DNA from: Planctomycetota bacterium
Lineage (GTDB): Bacteria; Planctomycetota; UBA11346
Direction of reading: 5' to 3'
Assembly: GCA_947440715.1 (NCBI GenBank)
Contig: CANETI010000202.1
Coordinates: 1 to 5,271 of the forward strand
DNA: 5,271 nucleotides
Below the pieces are notes generated by a model, which was given only the letters and a program-made list of their open reading frames with translations, was not told where the DNA came from and searched no databases. How positions within the stretch are numbered: position 1 is the first letter of the stretch; every line of letters begins with the position of its first letter. This document shows positions 5,079 through 5,271 of this stretch, one piece after another. Both the position numbers and the translations under genes were made by a program.

Positions 5079-5271
5079 ATGTTTATCACTCGATTGCTTG
5101 TGCTGCTGGTGCTGGTGGTGTCGATACAGGCTGCCGATGAGTGGGCGATGCGTTGGCGTGTTTATAGCGATGCGGACGCCGGAATAACCGTGCGATATCC
5201 GTATTCATTTAGTGCGCCGGACCAATATAAGGGTGAGCTGGTTCGCAATCGTCGTGGTGGATTTGTGGCTG
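5079..5271 (+). CDS. Secreted or periplasmic protein of unknown function, N-terminal fragment (3' partial)
   Basis: I do not recognise this gene. The 64 visible residues begin with a classical Sec signal peptide: MFITR, a hydrophobic core (LLVLLVLVVS), then IQA-ADE, where signal peptidase I could cut after Ala18 or Ala19. There is no lipobox cysteine. The mature part reads DEWAMRWRVYSDADAGITVR then YPYSFSAPDQYK; a 'YS..D.GI.VRYPY.F' stretch of this type occurs at the start of some exported beta-rich domains, but that is too little to name a family. The start is supported by TAGGA eight bases upstream of the ATG, and codon bias looks bacterial throughout. It follows epmB in the same direction after 151 bases and probably has its own promoter. 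The gene continues beyond the window. Confidence 0.8.
   Translation, partial: MFITRLLVLLVLVVSIQAADEWAMRWRVYSDADAGITVRYPYSFSAPDQYKGELVRNRRGGFVA

Overview
The window is bacterial and gene-dense, and nearly every gene can be assigned. It joins a housekeeping translation-factor module (EF-P and the two enzymes that make its beta-lysine modification) to one end of a type I restriction-modification (R-M) locus. EpmA/EpmB-type EF-P modification and a lipoprotein- or Sec-type leader in the last gene point to a Gram-negative bacterium. The pathway is best known from Gammaproteobacteria, but the EF-P sequence differs clearly from the enterobacterial one, so I do not assign a phylum.

Layout. Positions 1-1924 (minus strand) encode HsdM, the DNA adenine methyltransferase subunit of a type I R-M system of the EcoR124I (IC) kind. 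The window edge cuts it only a few residues before its expected end, so hsdS and hsdR probably lie beyond position 1. Its reading frame continues upstream of the normal HsdM start for 124 codons, which encode two tandem SAP-like (putative DNA-binding) helical repeats. Directly upstream, overlapping by one base, is a 55-residue excisionase-type helix-turn-helix protein (1924-2091). A 129-base spacer with an 18-base inverted repeat separates this operon from epmA.

Positions 2221-3144 (minus) are epmA, the EF-P beta-lysine ligase. Positions 3248-3820 (minus) are efp. The whole spacer between these two genes is an 8-base/16-base tandem repeat array (3148-3243), and its last unit appears to carry the epmA ribosome binding site. 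Divergent from efp, 54 bases away, is epmB (3875-4927, plus), the radical-SAM lysine 2,3-aminomutase. EpmB makes (R)-beta-lysine, EpmA attaches it to Lys35 of EF-P (Lys34 without the initiator Met), and modified EF-P relieves ribosome stalling at polyproline. After a 151-base spacer with weak regulatory signals, a secreted protein of unknown function begins at 5079 and runs off the window.

Codon use divides the window. By my count Leu TTA appears about 20 times in 350 epmB codons and 18 times in 307 epmA codons, but only 2 times in 641 codons of the SAP-HsdM frame. This fits acquisition of the R-M locus next to the resident EF-P cluster. I see no tRNA, rRNA, CRISPR array or insertion sequence. 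The least ordinary features are the SAP-HsdM fusion with its internal second start, the overlapping mini-HTH gene, and the repeat array between efp and epmA.
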